From: Bacteroidota bacterium
GTDB taxonomy: Bacteria > Bacteroidota > Ignavibacteria > Ignavibacteriales > Ignavibacteriaceae
Direction of reading: 5' to 3'
Assembly: GCA_021813585.1 (NCBI GenBank)
Contig: JAKAJV010000121.1
Coordinates: 62,001 to 126,000 of the forward strand
DNA length: 64,000 bases
Both the position numbers and the translations under genes were made by a program. The notes under the pieces are model-generated. The model did no database searches and had not been told where the DNA came from. It was given only the letters and a program-made list of their open reading frames with translations. Shown here one piece after another: positions 53,109-63,284 of the stretch; position 1 is the first letter of the stretch, and every line of letters starts with the position of its first letter.

Positions 53109-55787
53109 ATGTCCGAAACCAAAACGAATAAAGTCCGAGTTTATAAACTAGCTTCGGAGTATAACCTGTCTGCGGATTACCTCGTGGAATTTTTACGTAA
53201 AAAAGGACACGATGTAAAATCTCATATGTCGCTTTTGACCGATGAAATGCTAAAGGAAATAAACGATCATTTTAAGAAGGACATAGAAAAAGCTGAGAAG
53301 CACTATAAAAAGATAGCTGAATTCAATAAGAAGAGGGGGGAGAAATCAGAGCAGGAAGAAAAGCAGGCCGTTAAAATTGAAGAGAAAATACCTGAAACCG
53401 TAGTAGAAGAACTGCCGGTTGCCGAGCCCGAAGTTGTTGTTGAAGAAGCAAAGCCCCAAATAGCAGAAGAAGCCGAAAAAACCGAAGCGGCTGTTGAAGA
53501 AGTAGTTGAGGAGTTAAAGGAAGAGCAAGCTCCGGTTGTTGTTGATAGGGAAATTACAAAGATTGAAGAACAAAAAGAAGAATCGGCTAAAGAAGCAATT
53601 ATTGAGGAAGTATTAAAAGAAATTAAGCCTGAAAAGAAAGCATTCCTTTCTCCTAAAGAGCAAGAAGTTGCCCGTAAAAAGGGATTAAAGGTTGTCGGTA
53701 AAATTGACCTTGATTCCGGAAGGAAAGAAGGGAAAGAAGAGTTGGTTCTTGATAAAGAAAGTAAGCAGCTGCAGACGGAAGCCCCCAAAAAGAAGAAAAA
53801 GCCTAAAGCTAAGAAAAAAACTACGGAGGTAACCGAAGAGACCTTACCGGTAAAAAAGAAGAAGCGCGTTAAACGGTTTGAAATTGATCAAAAGGAAGTT
53901 AAGGAAGCTATCCGTAAAACGCTTTTAAGCATGGATGATTCAGTAATTTCCGGGCGCGCTGTTCAGAGAAAGAAAAAAAGAAAAGAACGTGAAGCAGAAG
54001 AAGAGCGCAGGCAGGAGCTTAAAGCGCTAGAGCAGAACAAAATTATAGTTACCGAGTTTATTGCAGTTAATGAGCTGGCAAACTTAATGAATGTTCCCGT
54101 TAGCGATGTAATTTCCAAGTGTATAGAACTCGGATTGATGGTTTCTATAAATCAAAGACTAGATGTTGAAACTATTACACTGGTTGCAGACGAGTTCGGC
54201 TTTGAGGTTGAATTTCAAAAAGAATATACATCGGAAGCCCTTGAAGATAAATTTGATGAGCCGGAAACATTGCAGTTCCGCTCTCCGGTTGTAACAATAA
54301 TGGGGCATGTGGACCACGGTAAAACATCCCTGCTGGATTATATACGAAGAACAAACGTAGTTGCCGGAGAAGCCGGAGGAATTACACAGCATATAGGTGC
54401 GTATAGAGTTGATGTGGGAAACGGCAAGTTCATCACTTTCCTAGATACTCCGGGCCACGAAGCTTTTACTGCAATGAGAGCACGCGGTGCCCAGCTAACA
54501 GATATTGTAGTGCTTGTGGTTGCAGCGGATGATGCGGTTATGCCTCAGACAATTGAGGCTATAAACCACGCTCAGGCCGCAAGCGTTCCGATTGTAATTG
54601 CGATAAATAAAATAGATAAGCCCGGCGCCAATCCGGAAAAGATTAAGCAGCAGCTTGCCGAAAGGAATATTCTTGTTGAAGACTGGGGCGGAAAATATCA
54701 GTGCGTGGAAATTTCAGCTAAATCCGGTTTGAATGTTGAATCTCTTTTGGAAAAGATTCTGCTCGAGGCCGAAATACTGGATTTAAAAGCCAACCCCGAC
54801 CGTTCGGCTCGCGGTGTGGTTGTAGAATCCGAGCTGGATAAAGGTAGAGGAATAACCGGGACAATTCTTGTTCAAAAAGGAACGCTAAGAATAGGTGACC
54901 CGTTTATTGCCGGAATATATCAGGGCAAGGTAAGAGCGATGTTTGACGAAAGAGGCAACAAAGTAATGGAGGCTCCCCCGTCTACTCCTGTGCAGGTGCT
55001 TGGCTTTGAAGGGGCGCCGCAGGCAGGTGAGACCTTTGTCGTCGTCGAATCCGACAGGATGGCAAGGGAAATAGGCCTGAAGCGGCAGCAGCTTAAACGA
55101 GAGCAGGACCAAAAGCAAGTTCACCACGTTACCTTAGATGAGATTGCAAAGCAAATAAGCATAGGCGGAGTAAAGGAACTTCCGTTAATTGTTAAGGGTG
55201 ATGTCGACGGTTCCGTTGAAGCGCTGTCTGATTCTCTTATGAAATTATCAAACCAAGAAGTTATAGTGCGGGTCATCCACAAAGGGGTCGGCGGAATTTC
55301 CGAAAGCGATGTTCTGCTTGCCTCGGCATCGGATGCAATTATTATCGGCTTCCATGTTAGGCCTAATTTGAATGCAAGGAAGCTGGCAGAAACTCAGAAG
55401 GTAGACATAAGATTGTACAGCGTTATTTACGATGCAATCAACGAAGTTAAATCCGCTTTGGAGGGTCTCCTTTCACCCGAAATTTCTGAAGAGGTTGTTG
55501 CAACCCTGGAAATAAGGGATACATTTAAAGTTCCCAAATTCGGTACGGTTGCAGGCTGCTATGTTTCCGACGGGAAGATTTCAAGAAGCAGTAAAGTCCG
55601 TTTGATTAGAGACGGCATAGTGATTCACGAAGGCGAGATAGCTTCCCTTAAGCGTTTTAAGGAAGATGTAAGGGACGTAGATTCAGGTTATGAATGCGGT
55701 TTAAATATTGCCAACTTTAACGATATTAAAACAGGCGATATTATAGAAGCATATAAAATAGTTGAAACAAAGAAGAAACTTTTATAG
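53109..55787 (+). CDS. infB: Translation initiation factor IF-2
   Basis: The 892-residue protein starts with an IF2_N domain ([20 protein letters not shown]). A long Glu/Lys/Ala/Val-rich linker follows to about 310. The GTPase has G1 from G399 (GHVDHGKT), DTPGHE and NKID. The remaining domains match IF-2 domains II to IV ([15 protein letters not shown] near the end). IF-2 brings initiator tRNA to the 30S subunit. It is co-transcribed with nusA. Confidence 0.98.
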   Translation: MSETKTNKVRVYKLASEYNLSADYLVEFLRKKGHDVKSHMSLLTDEMLKEINDHFKKDIEKAEKHYKKIAEFNKKRGEKSEQEEKQAVKIEEKIPETVVEELPVAEPEVVVEEAKPQIAEEAEKTEAAVEEVVEELKEEQAPVVVDREITKIEEQKEESAKEAIIEEVLKEIKPEKKAFLSPKEQEVARKKGLKVVGKIDLDSGRKEGKEELVLDKESKQLQTEAPKKKKKPKAKKKTTEVTEETLPVKKKKRVKRFEIDQKEVKEAIRKTLLSMDDSVISGRAVQRKKKRKEREAEEERRQELKALEQNKIIVTEFIAVNELANLMNVPVSDVISKCIELGLMVSINQRLDVETITLVADEFGFEVEFQKEYTSEALEDKFDEPETLQFRSPVVTIMGHVDHGKTSLLDYIRRTNVVAGEAGGITQHIGAYRVDVGNGKFITFLDTPGHEAFTAMRARGAQLTDIVVLVVAADDAVMPQTIEAINHAQAASVPIVIAINKIDKPGANPEKIKQQLAERNILVEDWGGKYQCVEISAKSGLNVESLLEKILLEAEILDLKANPDRSARGVVVESELDKGRGITGTILVQKGTLRIGDPFIAGIYQGKVRAMFDERGNKVMEAPPSTPVQVLGFEGAPQAGETFVVVESDRMAREIGLKRQQLKREQDQKQVHHVTLDEIAKQISIGGVKELPLIVKGDVDGSVEALSDSLMKLSNQEVIVRVIHKGVGGISESDVLLASASDAIIIGFHVRPNLNARKLAETQKVDIRLYSVIYDAINEVKSALEGLLSPEISEEVVATLEIRDTFKVPKFGTVAGCYVSDGKISRSSKVRLIRDGIVIHEGEIASLKRFKEDVRDVDSGYECGLNIANFNDIKTGDIIEAYKIVETKKKLL

Positions 55788-55893
55788 AAAGTTTTTCTTT
55801 TTGAAAGATACTGTCTTTAGGCGTTAAGCCGGATTAAAAGCAGTATTTATATTTATTGTTCTTTAAAATTGCATTCCGAAAGGAGTGGATAAA

Positions 55894-56262
55894 ATGACAC
55901 ACAGAATTGATAGAGTTGAGCATCTGATAAAAGAAGAGATTAGCATGATCTTCTTGTATAAATTGCCGGATAAACTGCACGATTCATCGTTCGGTTTTAT
56001 TACGGTTACGTCTGTAAAGGTAAGCCCTGATCTTAAGATTGCTAAAATTTATGTTTCCGTTCTGGAAAAGGATAAACGAGAAGCCGCTCTTGAAAAAATA
56101 AAATCCGCTGCCGGTTTTATTCGTATGGAACTGGCATCTAGAATAAGAATTAAGTTTGTGCCCGAATTGAAATTCTTTATCGATGATACGCTGGATTATG
56201 TTGAGAAGATAGAAGGACTAATTAAACAGATTCATGAAAATGATAACAAAGGGAACGACTGA
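55894..56262 (+). CDS. rbfA: Ribosome-binding factor A
   Basis: The ATG at 55894 (122 residues) has AGGAG eight bases upstream; the GTG at 55885 is a weaker alternative. The protein has the KH-like RbfA fold: THRIDRVEHLIKEEISMI, ITVTSVKVSPDLKIAKIYVS and RIRIKFVPELKFFIDDTLDY. It acts in 30S maturation. Its end overlaps the truB start. Confidence 0.95.
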   Translation: MTHRIDRVEHLIKEEISMIFLYKLPDKLHDSSFGFITVTSVKVSPDLKIAKIYVSVLEKDKREAALEKIKSAAGFIRMELASRIRIKFVPELKFFIDDTLDYVEKIEGLIKQIHENDNKGND

Positions 56263-56959
56263 TTTTTCTAATTTAGATTTTCAATCCGGTGAAGTAATAC
56301 TTGCCGATAAGCCTGCCGGCTGGTCATCATTTAAAGTCGTTCATAAAATAAGGAAAGCCTCCGGAGAAAAAAAAGTAGGGCATGCAGGCACCCTGGACCC
56401 TTTGGCAACCGGTTTGCTAATACTTTGCACCGGTAAAAAGACGAAGGAGATTGACAAATACCAGGCATACGATAAAACTTATACCGGAACGATTTTACTA
56501 GGTAAATCTTCTCCGTCAATGGACCTTGAAACAGAAATTACAAGTGCCTTGCCCGTAGAAGGATTTACGGAAAATGACATTTATAGTGTGCGAAACTTGT
56601 TTATTGGCAATATAATGCAGATGCCGCCGATGTATTCGGCAATTAAATACAAGGGCAAGTCCCTTTATAAACTGGCCAGGAAAGGAAAATCAGTAGAAAG
56701 AAAGCCGAGAGAAATTACGGTTTCTAAATTTGAAATACTTGGAATTGATCTGCCGGAAATTCATTTTGAAATTACCTGCTCTAAAGGTACGTATATAAGG
56801 GTATTGGCCAATGATTTTGGAGAGAAACTGGGATGCGGCGGATTGTTAAGCTCTCTTAGAAGAACCCGTATCGGAAGTTTTTCTGTGGAAGATGCTGTAA
56901 ACGTAGACGAATTTGTGAAAAATTTAACTGCTTTTAGAAACAATCCGGTTAATGTTTAA
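56234..56959 (+). CDS. truB: tRNA pseudouridine(55) synthase TruB
   Basis: The 241-residue protein has catalytic Asp D55 in KVGHAGTLDPLATGLL, preceded by DKPAGWSSFKVVHKIR. Further signatures are QMPPMYSAIKYKGKSLYKLA and CSKGTYIRVLANDFG. It makes the universal pseudouridine 55 of tRNA. The first of two possible ATG codons (56234, 56240) lies inside rbfA, a 29-bp overlap that implies coupled translation. It lacks the C-terminal PUA domain of long TruB forms. Confidence 0.96.
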   Translation: MKMITKGTTDFSNLDFQSGEVILADKPAGWSSFKVVHKIRKASGEKKVGHAGTLDPLATGLLILCTGKKTKEIDKYQAYDKTYTGTILLGKSSPSMDLETEITSALPVEGFTENDIYSVRNLFIGNIMQMPPMYSAIKYKGKSLYKLARKGKSVERKPREITVSKFEILGIDLPEIHFEITCSKGTYIRVLANDFGEKLGCGGLLSSLRRTRIGSFSVEDAVNVDEFVKNLTAFRNNPVNV

Positions 56960-57048
56960 ATGCATAGAGGTGATGCGCGATATTATTATTTCTTTTTGAC
57001 GTTAAAAAAATGTATATTAACAAACTTTGGTTAAGATAAGATATTGTT

Positions 57049-57999
57049 ATGGAAGTGTTTAAAAGCCTGTCGGAAGTAAAGAAAGAAAAAAATACCGTTC
57101 TTACTATGGGTACTTTTGACGGAATTCATTTAGGGCATAGAAGGATAATTGAAAGCGTTAAAAAACACTCTGCCGCATTGAATGCCAGAAATTTTTTAAT
57201 AACATTCGATCCACACCCGAGAAGTGTAATTTCCGGCAGCAATGATGTAAAATTGTTGAATACATTGCAGGAAAAAATAGATATCCTGGAAGAAATCGGG
57301 ATTCAAAACCTCCTAATAATAAATTTTACAAAAGAATTCTCTATGCTGGATTCCGAGAAATTCTTTAAGAATTATATTATCGATAAAATCGGTTTAAGTG
57401 AGATTGTAGTCGGCTACGACCATCATTTCGGCAAAGGCAGAGGCGGAGATGAAAATACTTTGCGGGAGTTGGGCGAAGAATACGACTTTAAGGTGTTTTC
57501 CGTTGATGCAGTAAATATTAACGGGACGAACGTAAGCAGTACTAAAATAAGGAATGCGATACTTAAAGGCGATGTGAACCTTGCCGGTTTGTTTCTCGGC
57601 AGATACTATAGCTTTTCCGGCACGGTTATAAGAGGTGACGGCAGAGGCAGACTGCTGGGCTTTCCAACCGCTAATATTCTGCCTAATGATGAGACCAAGC
57701 TTTTACCGGCGATAGGAATATACGCGGTTGAGACCGTTATTGACGGGAAGAAACATTTTGGTGTTATGAGTATTGGCAAGAGGCCCACTTTTTACAACGA
57801 CGGGCAGCTAACAACAGAGGTTTATATCTTCGATTTTAATAATGATATCTACTGTAAAAAAGTTACTGTAAACGTAATTGAAAGAATAAGAGGCGAGGAA
57901 AAATATTCCTCTGCCGAAGAGCTGGTTGCACAAATGGAAAAAGACAAGCAGGCCGGTATGGAAATATTTAACCGGCAGGTAAACAAAGTTTTTAACTAA
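57049..57999 (+). CDS. ribF: Bifunctional riboflavin kinase / FAD synthetase
   Basis: The 316-residue protein has an N-terminal FMN adenylyltransferase domain (TMGTFDGIHLGHRRII, LITFDPHPRSV, VVGYDHHFGKGRGG) and a C-terminal riboflavin kinase domain (GDGRGRLLGFPTANI, GIYAVETVIDG). It converts riboflavin to FMN and FAD. I saw no FMN riboswitch in the 90 bp before it. The stop codon is immediately followed by a palindromic element. Confidence 0.96.
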   Translation: MEVFKSLSEVKKEKNTVLTMGTFDGIHLGHRRIIESVKKHSAALNARNFLITFDPHPRSVISGSNDVKLLNTLQEKIDILEEIGIQNLLIINFTKEFSMLDSEKFFKNYIIDKIGLSEIVVGYDHHFGKGRGGDENTLRELGEEYDFKVFSVDAVNINGTNVSSTKIRNAILKGDVNLAGLFLGRYYSFSGTVIRGDGRGRLLGFPTANILPNDETKLLPAIGIYAVETVIDGKKHFGVMSIGKRPTFYNDGQLTTEVYIFDFNNDIYCKKVTVNVIERIRGEEKYSSAEELVAQMEKDKQAGMEIFNRQVNKVFN

Positions 58000-58132
58000 G
58001 TTACCTTACGCAATCCCTGGAGTAATGGAGTGTTGGAGTAATGGAATTGACCAATTTACTCCTCCAAAGGAGTCCTTCGGACATTATTCCAACATTCCAT
58101 TATTCCAATGAGTAATTTTTGCGTAAGGTGAC
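58000..58132. repeat. Palindromic element, family 2 copy B (TTACGCA ends, 26-pair hairpin core)
   Basis: The ends are GTTACCTTACGCA (58000-58012) and TGCGTAAGGTGAC (58120-58132). The core forms a 26-pair stem (58018-58043 with 58082-58107) in which three positions pair as G-U in plus-strand RNA, and a smaller hairpin sits in its loop. The core is unrelated to that of the copy at 36786-36898. It starts one base after the ribF stop and lies about 60 bp before rpsO. Confidence 0.8.
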
Positions 58133-58193
58133 TAACTAATTAACCCCGGTAGTCACTGGGATTATATTGTATAATAAAATAAAGGTAAAATAA

Positions 58194-58457
58194 ATGACCA
58201 ACGAAGAAAAGCTTGAAATAATCAAGCGCTACGGAAAAAACGAGAAGGATTCAGGTAAATCGGAAGTTCAAATTGCACTCTTAACCAAGAGGATTAACGA
58301 TTTAACCGATCACTTTAGCACACACAAAAAAGATCATCACTCACGGCGCGGCTTGTTGATGATGGTAGGAAAAAGAAGAAGGCTGCTCGATTATCTTGCA
58401 AACAAAGATATCGAAAGATACAGGGCAATAATTAAAGAGTTAAATATTAGAAAGTAA
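58194..58457 (+). CDS. rpsO: 30S ribosomal protein S15
   Basis: The 87-residue protein shows the S15 signature ([20 protein letters not shown], then [20 protein letters not shown]). It binds the central domain of 16S rRNA. It lies 10 bp before pnp, the widely conserved rpsO-pnp pair. Confidence 0.97.
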   Translation: MTNEEKLEIIKRYGKNEKDSGKSEVQIALLTKRINDLTDHFSTHKKDHHSRRGLLMMVGKRRRLLDYLANKDIERYRAIIKELNIRK

Positions 58458-58467
58458 AGGAAATTAA

Positions 58468-60579
58468 ATGATAATCAAAAAAGAAGTTGAAATCGGCGGT
58501 AAAATTTTTTCAATTGAAACCGGAAGATATGCTAAGCAGGCTAACGGCGCAGTAATGGTTAGATACGCTGATACTATGGTATTAGTTACCGCAGTAGCTA
58601 CGGAAGAAGCTAAAGAAGACCAAGACTTCTTTCCGCTTCAAGTCGAGTATAGAGAAAAAACTTCGGCGGCGGGTAAGTTCCCGGGCGGTTATATAAAAAG
58701 AGAAGGCAGACCGACAGAAAAGGAAATTTTAAGCTCACGACTAATAGATAGACCGATAAGGCCTCTCTTTCCTAACGAATTCAAAAACGAAACTCAGGTT
58801 ATTGCATTCGTCTTCTCTCACGACGGTGAGAACGACGCCGATGTTCTCGGCGCAGTCGGCGCATCGGCCGCTCTTACTATATCCGATATCCCGTTCGATG
58901 GCCCGATGGCCGAAGTAAGGGTCGGCAGAGTAGACGGCAAGTTTGTTGTTAATCCGACATTACAGCAGCTAAGAATAAGCGATATTGAACTGGTTGTTGC
59001 CGGTACTGCGGATTCTATTATGATGGTCGAGGGAGAATCCAAAGAGATAAGCGAAAGCGAATTGCTCGACGCTCTTAAATTTGCACAGGAAGAAATCAAA
59101 AAGCTGGTGCAGATTCAGTTAGAGCTTAAAGCCGAAGCCGGAAAGCAGAAACGGGAAATTGTTCCCGCAGTTGTGGACGAAAATATTAAGAATGATGTTT
59201 ACGAACTCGCATATGAAAAGTTCAAAGGCATCGTTCATTCTGTTCTTTCAAAAGAAGAACGAAGCGCAAAAAATAAGGAGCTGCTCACTTACGTTAAAGA
59301 AGCCCTTGCGGAAAAGCACCCGGAACAGGAAAAAATTATAGGCGAGCTGCTTCACGATCTGGAAAAAGAATTGATGCGCAGCAGGATACTTGCAGAGGGA
59401 ATACGGCTGGATGGAAGAAACACAAAGCAAATCCGCCCCATAACCATAGAGCTAAGCCTGCTGCCAAGAACTCACGGCTCGGCATTATTCACTAGAGGCG
59501 AAACACAGAGCTTAACCACGGTTACACTAGGTACAAAAAACGACGAGCAGATAATCGACGGATTGCTGGATGAATATTCCAAGAAATTCATGCTTCATTA
59601 TAACTTTCCTCCGTTCAGTGTAGGAGAGGTAGGCAAAATGTCCGGCGTAGGAAGAAGGGAAGTAGGACACGGTAATTTGGCCGAGCGCGCATTAAAAGTA
59701 TTAATGCCCCCGGAAGATTTATTCCCATACACCGTAAGGGTAATTTCGGATATTCTTGAATCCAACGGCTCATCTTCCATGGCTACTGTTTGTGCCGGGT
59801 CGTTGGGATTAATGGATGCAGGCGTTCCGTTAAAAAAGCCTTGCGCGGGAATTGCAATGGGATTGGTAAAGGAAGCAGACCGGTTTGCAGTCCTTTCGGA
59901 TATTCTTGGCAATGAGGATCATCTGGGAGACATGGATTTTAAAGTTGCCGGCACAAGGGACGGAATAACCGCATTCCAGATGGATATTAAAATCCAGGGC
60001 ATCTCGTTTGAAATTATGGAAACCGCTTTGAATCAGGCTAAAGAAGGAAGAATGCACATACTCGGGATAATGGACACAGCTATTACCGAGCCGCGCAGCT
60101 CGCTATCCGTTTTTGCACCGAGGCTAATTACAATGAAAGTAGATACCGACCAGATAGGCCTGATTATTGGTCCCGGCGGCAAGACTATTCAAGGTATGCA
60201 GAGGTTGTTCGGCGTAGACATCAACATCGATGATGACGGCACAATTAACATCGCTTCGCCTAATAAAGAGAATGCTGCAAAATGTAAAGACTATATTAAA
60301 AAGCTGACTGCCACTCCGGAAATAGGAGAAATATACGACGGAGTTATAACCAAGATAATGGACTTCGGAGCGTTTGTTGAAATACTTCCGGGTAAGGAAG
60401 GGCTCCTTCACATTTCGCAGATAGATAACAAGCGTGTTAATAAAGTAACCGATTATTACAAGGAAGGCGATAAGATTACCGTTAAGCTGATTAAAATAGA
60501 GAACGGCAAGTTTTCCCTAAGCAGAAAAGAATTGCTTAAGGACGGTAACCATTCACCTCAAGCTGTTTCGGAAAATTAA
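58468..60579 (+). CDS. pnp: Polyribonucleotide nucleotidyltransferase (PNPase)
   Basis: The 703-residue protein has two RNase PH domains (SGYVKREGRPTE-like KREGRPTEKEILSSRLIDR in the first; FSVGEVGKMSGVGRREVGHG and DGITAFQMDIKIQGI in the second). An alpha-helical linker separates them. A KH domain (LIIGPGGKTIQGM) and an S1 domain (IYDGVITKIMDFGAFVEIL) follow. It degrades RNA 3' to 5' by phosphorolysis. Domain order and length are standard. Confidence 0.98.
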   Translation: MIIKKEVEIGGKIFSIETGRYAKQANGAVMVRYADTMVLVTAVATEEAKEDQDFFPLQVEYREKTSAAGKFPGGYIKREGRPTEKEILSSRLIDRPIRPLFPNEFKNETQVIAFVFSHDGENDADVLGAVGASAALTISDIPFDGPMAEVRVGRVDGKFVVNPTLQQLRISDIELVVAGTADSIMMVEGESKEISESELLDALKFAQEEIKKLVQIQLELKAEAGKQKREIVPAVVDENIKNDVYELAYEKFKGIVHSVLSKEERSAKNKELLTYVKEALAEKHPEQEKIIGELLHDLEKELMRSRILAEGIRLDGRNTKQIRPITIELSLLPRTHGSALFTRGETQSLTTVTLGTKNDEQIIDGLLDEYSKKFMLHYNFPPFSVGEVGKMSGVGRREVGHGNLAERALKVLMPPEDLFPYTVRVISDILESNGSSSMATVCAGSLGLMDAGVPLKKPCAGIAMGLVKEADRFAVLSDILGNEDHLGDMDFKVAGTRDGITAFQMDIKIQGISFEIMETALNQAKEGRMHILGIMDTAITEPRSSLSVFAPRLITMKVDTDQIGLIIGPGGKTIQGMQRLFGVDINIDDDGTINIASPNKENAAKCKDYIKKLTATPEIGEIYDGVITKIMDFGAFVEILPGKEGLLHISQIDNKRVNKVTDYYKEGDKITVKLIKIENGKFSLSRKELLKDGNHSPQAVSEN

Positions 60580-60595
60580 TTTTTTTTTGGATTGC

Positions 60596-60615
60596 GCCGG
60601 TATATGCTTACCGGC
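60596..60615 (+). terminator. Hairpin after pnp, probable terminator
   Basis: GCCGGTA and TACCGGC form a 7-bp stem with a 6-nt loop 16 bp after the pnp stop codon. The tail is A+T-rich (AATTTATACATTTT) rather than a pure T run, so efficiency is uncertain. Confidence 0.55.
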
Positions 60616-60966
60616 AATTTATACATTTTAACTGATGCCGGCCAATATGCAAATTGACCGGATTGTAAATTTAAGTTCTATTCTTTCTTTTAAAAGAAGA
60701 GAAAGAAGGGCGGTTTATTTGAGTTTTTTATTTTTTACTCAATGCTGCCGGAACAGTTTTTAATTTTTAATTAAGCTCAGATATGGAAAATTATCAAAAC
60801 ATTTTCATGCTTCTTTATTTATTGATCCGCATAAGGTTCAATAATGAAGAATGGAGCGAAGAACTGCGCCCCGGATATCCGTTCGTTCCAAACCGTAATT
60901 TGAGCATAAGTGCTTTTAAAGTTTTTTTATTGAAATATAATATTTCATTTAACGAGTTTATTTTTT
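60616..60966. other. Intergenic region before rng, no supported gene
   Basis: This A+T-rich stretch contains a purine/pyrimidine-rich partial inverted repeat around 60675-60712. It also holds the start of an ORF (60783-61055) that runs 89 bp into rng in another frame. I see no recognised domain in that ORF and no good ribosome binding site, so I do not annotate it. A promoter for rng is expected here. Confidence 0.4.
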
Positions 60967-62547
60967 ATGATAAAAGAAATTATAATCAATTCCACTACTA
61001 CACAGACACGAGCGGCCATCACCGAAGATGGATACCTTGTAGATTTTTTTGTTGATTATCCTGAAAACCGGAGGATGGTTGGGGACGTTTATTTGGGGAA
61101 AGTTGCCCGGGTTCTGCCGGGTATAAAAGCGGCTTTTATAGATATTGGCATGAAGCACGATGCCTTTCTGCATTTTTCCGATATAGGCGAAAGGACTTCA
61201 CAGTTTCAGGAAATGCTGGGCGATGAAGATTCCGATGTTGAGGAAGATGATGATGAAGATTCCCCGCAAAAAAACGGGCCGGTTACAAAACCACCTAAAG
61301 ACCACCAGGAAACTCAGGTTGCCATACCGAAGCTACATAAAGGCCAGGAAATATTAATACAAATTACAAAGGAGCCGGTTAACAATAAGGGAGTTAGGGT
61401 TACTTCGTCGGTCTCGCTGCCCGGCAGGTTTTGTGTCCTTCTGCCTTTTGATAATAAAGTTGGTGTTTCTAAAAAAATATCGGACTTCAAAGAAAGAAGA
61501 AGATTAAGGCATATTGCACGCAGCATTCTGCCGGAAAGATTCGGACTGATAATAAGGACCGTAGCCAAAAACCAGCCCGAAGAAGCTCTTAAGGACGACC
61601 TTAACGCATTACTTAAAACGTGGGAACAAATTCAGGAAACAATTAAAACCGAAGAGTCGCCCGCGCTTATCTATCAGGACTTAAATACAACCTCCAGTGT
61701 TATTAGAGATTTATTTACCTCGGACATTTCCAAAGTATTCATCGATTCCAAAAAGCTGTACAAGCAAATTAAAAACTACGTAGAAGTTGTACAGCCCGGG
61801 CTTGCAGATAAGATCGAATTATTCAAATCAAACAATTCCATATTCGATGCTTTTAAAATAGAAGAGCAAATAAAAACACTTATGGGCCGGAAAGTACCAT
61901 TACCCAGCGGCGGATATCTGATAATTGAGCATACCGAGGCTATGGTAGTTATAGATGTTAACAGCGGCAGGTATGCAAAAAGCAAAGAGCAGGAATTAAA
62001 TTCATTAAAGACAGACCTTGAAGCATCCCGGGAAATAGCAAGACAGCTTAGGTTGCGGGATATCGGCGGAATTATCGTTATTGATTTTATTGACCTGGAG
62101 GAAGATAGGAATCGAAAGAAAATTTACGATGAGCTGAGAAAAGAATTCAGAAAAGACCGCGCAAAGGTATCGGTACTTCCCATGTCCGATTTCGGTCTGG
62201 TGCAAATTACACGGCAGCGCATAAGGCAGAATATTATGCAGGCGATGAAGGAAGTTTGCCCGTATTGTCTGGGAACAGGACTGCTTACCAAGCATTCACA
62301 CCTGGTTTACGACCTTGAGGATACAATTAAAAAGTTTAAGCGGAATACCAGGGAGAGGTCGGTTATTATTAAGTGCCACCCGCTGCTGGCTACTAAATTA
62401 AAAGAAAAGAAGTTTAAGAATTTCTTCAGACTGCAGTTCAAATATTTTATCCGCTTAAAGCTGGTTGAGGATGAGACAATGCCTCTCGGTCAAATTAAAT
62501 TTTTCTCCAAGAAAACCCAAAAGGAACTGACGGACGAAATTAGTTAA
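60967..62547 (+). CDS. rng: Ribonuclease G/E family endoribonuclease
   Basis: The 526-residue protein has an S1-like domain near the start (GDVYLGKVARVLPGIKAAFI), with an acidic insertion at about 90-105 (DEDSDVEEDDDEDS). The catalytic aspartates are in VVIDVNSGRYAKSK and GGIIVIDFIDLEEDRNRKK. The zinc-link cysteines are in VCPYCLGTGLL. Length and lack of a degradosome scaffold fit RNase G, which processes 16S rRNA and mRNA. Confidence 0.95.
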   Translation: MIKEIIINSTTTQTRAAITEDGYLVDFFVDYPENRRMVGDVYLGKVARVLPGIKAAFIDIGMKHDAFLHFSDIGERTSQFQEMLGDEDSDVEEDDDEDSPQKNGPVTKPPKDHQETQVAIPKLHKGQEILIQITKEPVNNKGVRVTSSVSLPGRFCVLLPFDNKVGVSKKISDFKERRRLRHIARSILPERFGLIIRTVAKNQPEEALKDDLNALLKTWEQIQETIKTEESPALIYQDLNTTSSVIRDLFTSDISKVFIDSKKLYKQIKNYVEVVQPGLADKIELFKSNNSIFDAFKIEEQIKTLMGRKVPLPSGGYLIIEHTEAMVVIDVNSGRYAKSKEQELNSLKTDLEASREIARQLRLRDIGGIIVIDFIDLEEDRNRKKIYDELRKEFRKDRAKVSVLPMSDFGLVQITRQRIRQNIMQAMKEVCPYCLGTGLLTKHSHLVYDLEDTIKKFKRNTRERSVIIKCHPLLATKLKEKKFKNFFRLQFKYFIRLKLVEDETMPLGQIKFFSKKTQKELTDEIS

Positions 62548-62590
62548 AAGAACAATTTCAATTAATTAAAGGTAAAAAAATATTACAGAG

Positions 62591-63235
62591 ATGAAATTTT
62601 TTATAGACACAGCAAACATAGAAGAAATTCGTGAAGCTGCCTCTTTGGGCATACTTGACGGAGTTACAACCAATCCTTCCCTTGTTGCTAAAGAAGGGAA
62701 AGACTTTAGAAAGTTATTATCGGAAATCCTTGCCATAGTAGACGGCCCGGTAAGCGCCGAGGTAATATCCACCGACTATAACGGTATTATTAAGGAAGCG
62801 CGGGAATATGCAAAGATTCATAAAAACATCGTGGTAAAAGTTCCGCTTATTAAAGAAGGCTTAAAAGCGGTTAAGACATTAAGCGAAGAAGGCACAAGGA
62901 CGAACGTAACACTTTGCTTTTCACCTTCGCAGGCTCTGCTTGCTGCCAAGGCCGGGGCCACATACATAAGCCCGTTTGTCGGCCGCCTGGATGATATCAG
63001 CATCTCCGGTATGGAACTTATTTCCCAGATAGTACAGATTTATAGGAATTATGATTTCGATACCCAGGTACTCGTTGCAAGCATAAGGCATCCGCTGCAT
63101 CTGGTAGAAGCTGCAATGATTGGCGCAGATGTTTGCACCATGCCGTTTAACGTTATTGATAAATTGTTTAATCACCCATTAACGGATTCAGGACTGGAAA
63201 AGTTCTTGAGCGATTGGAAAAAATTAAAGTCGTAA
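62591..63235 (+). CDS. fsa: Transaldolase / fructose-6-phosphate aldolase family protein
   Basis: The 214-residue protein is of the short transaldolase subfamily (TalC/FSA). Signatures are [29 protein letters not shown] and the Schiff-base lysine K83 in [18 protein letters not shown] and [12 protein letters not shown] complete the barrel. Whether it acts as transaldolase in the pentose phosphate pathway or as an aldolase cannot be told from sequence; the symbol is tentative. Confidence 0.93.
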   Translation: MKFFIDTANIEEIREAASLGILDGVTTNPSLVAKEGKDFRKLLSEILAIVDGPVSAEVISTDYNGIIKEAREYAKIHKNIVVKVPLIKEGLKAVKTLSEEGTRTNVTLCFSPSQALLAAKAGATYISPFVGRLDDISISGMELISQIVQIYRNYDFDTQVLVASIRHPLHLVEAAMIGADVCTMPFNVIDKLFNHPLTDSGLEKFLSDWKKLKS

Positions 63236-63284
63236 TAAATGTTTATCTTTAATAAACTTCTTAACATTTCTAAAATTATTTAAT

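Noticed and set aside
53303-53788. 161-residue minus-strand Ser/Thr-rich ORF
   Set aside because: Antisense to the Glu/Lys/Ala-rich linker of infB; its serine-rich composition is a direct result of that codon use.
9725-58132. CRISPR array or tandem repeats
   Set aside because: The repeated sequences are two to three dispersed palindromic elements with no regular spacers, so they are not a CRISPR array.
60783-61055. 90-residue ORF before and overlapping rng
   Set aside because: It runs 89 bp into the well-supported rng start in another frame, has no recognisable domain and no clear ribosome binding site. Kept as intergenic.
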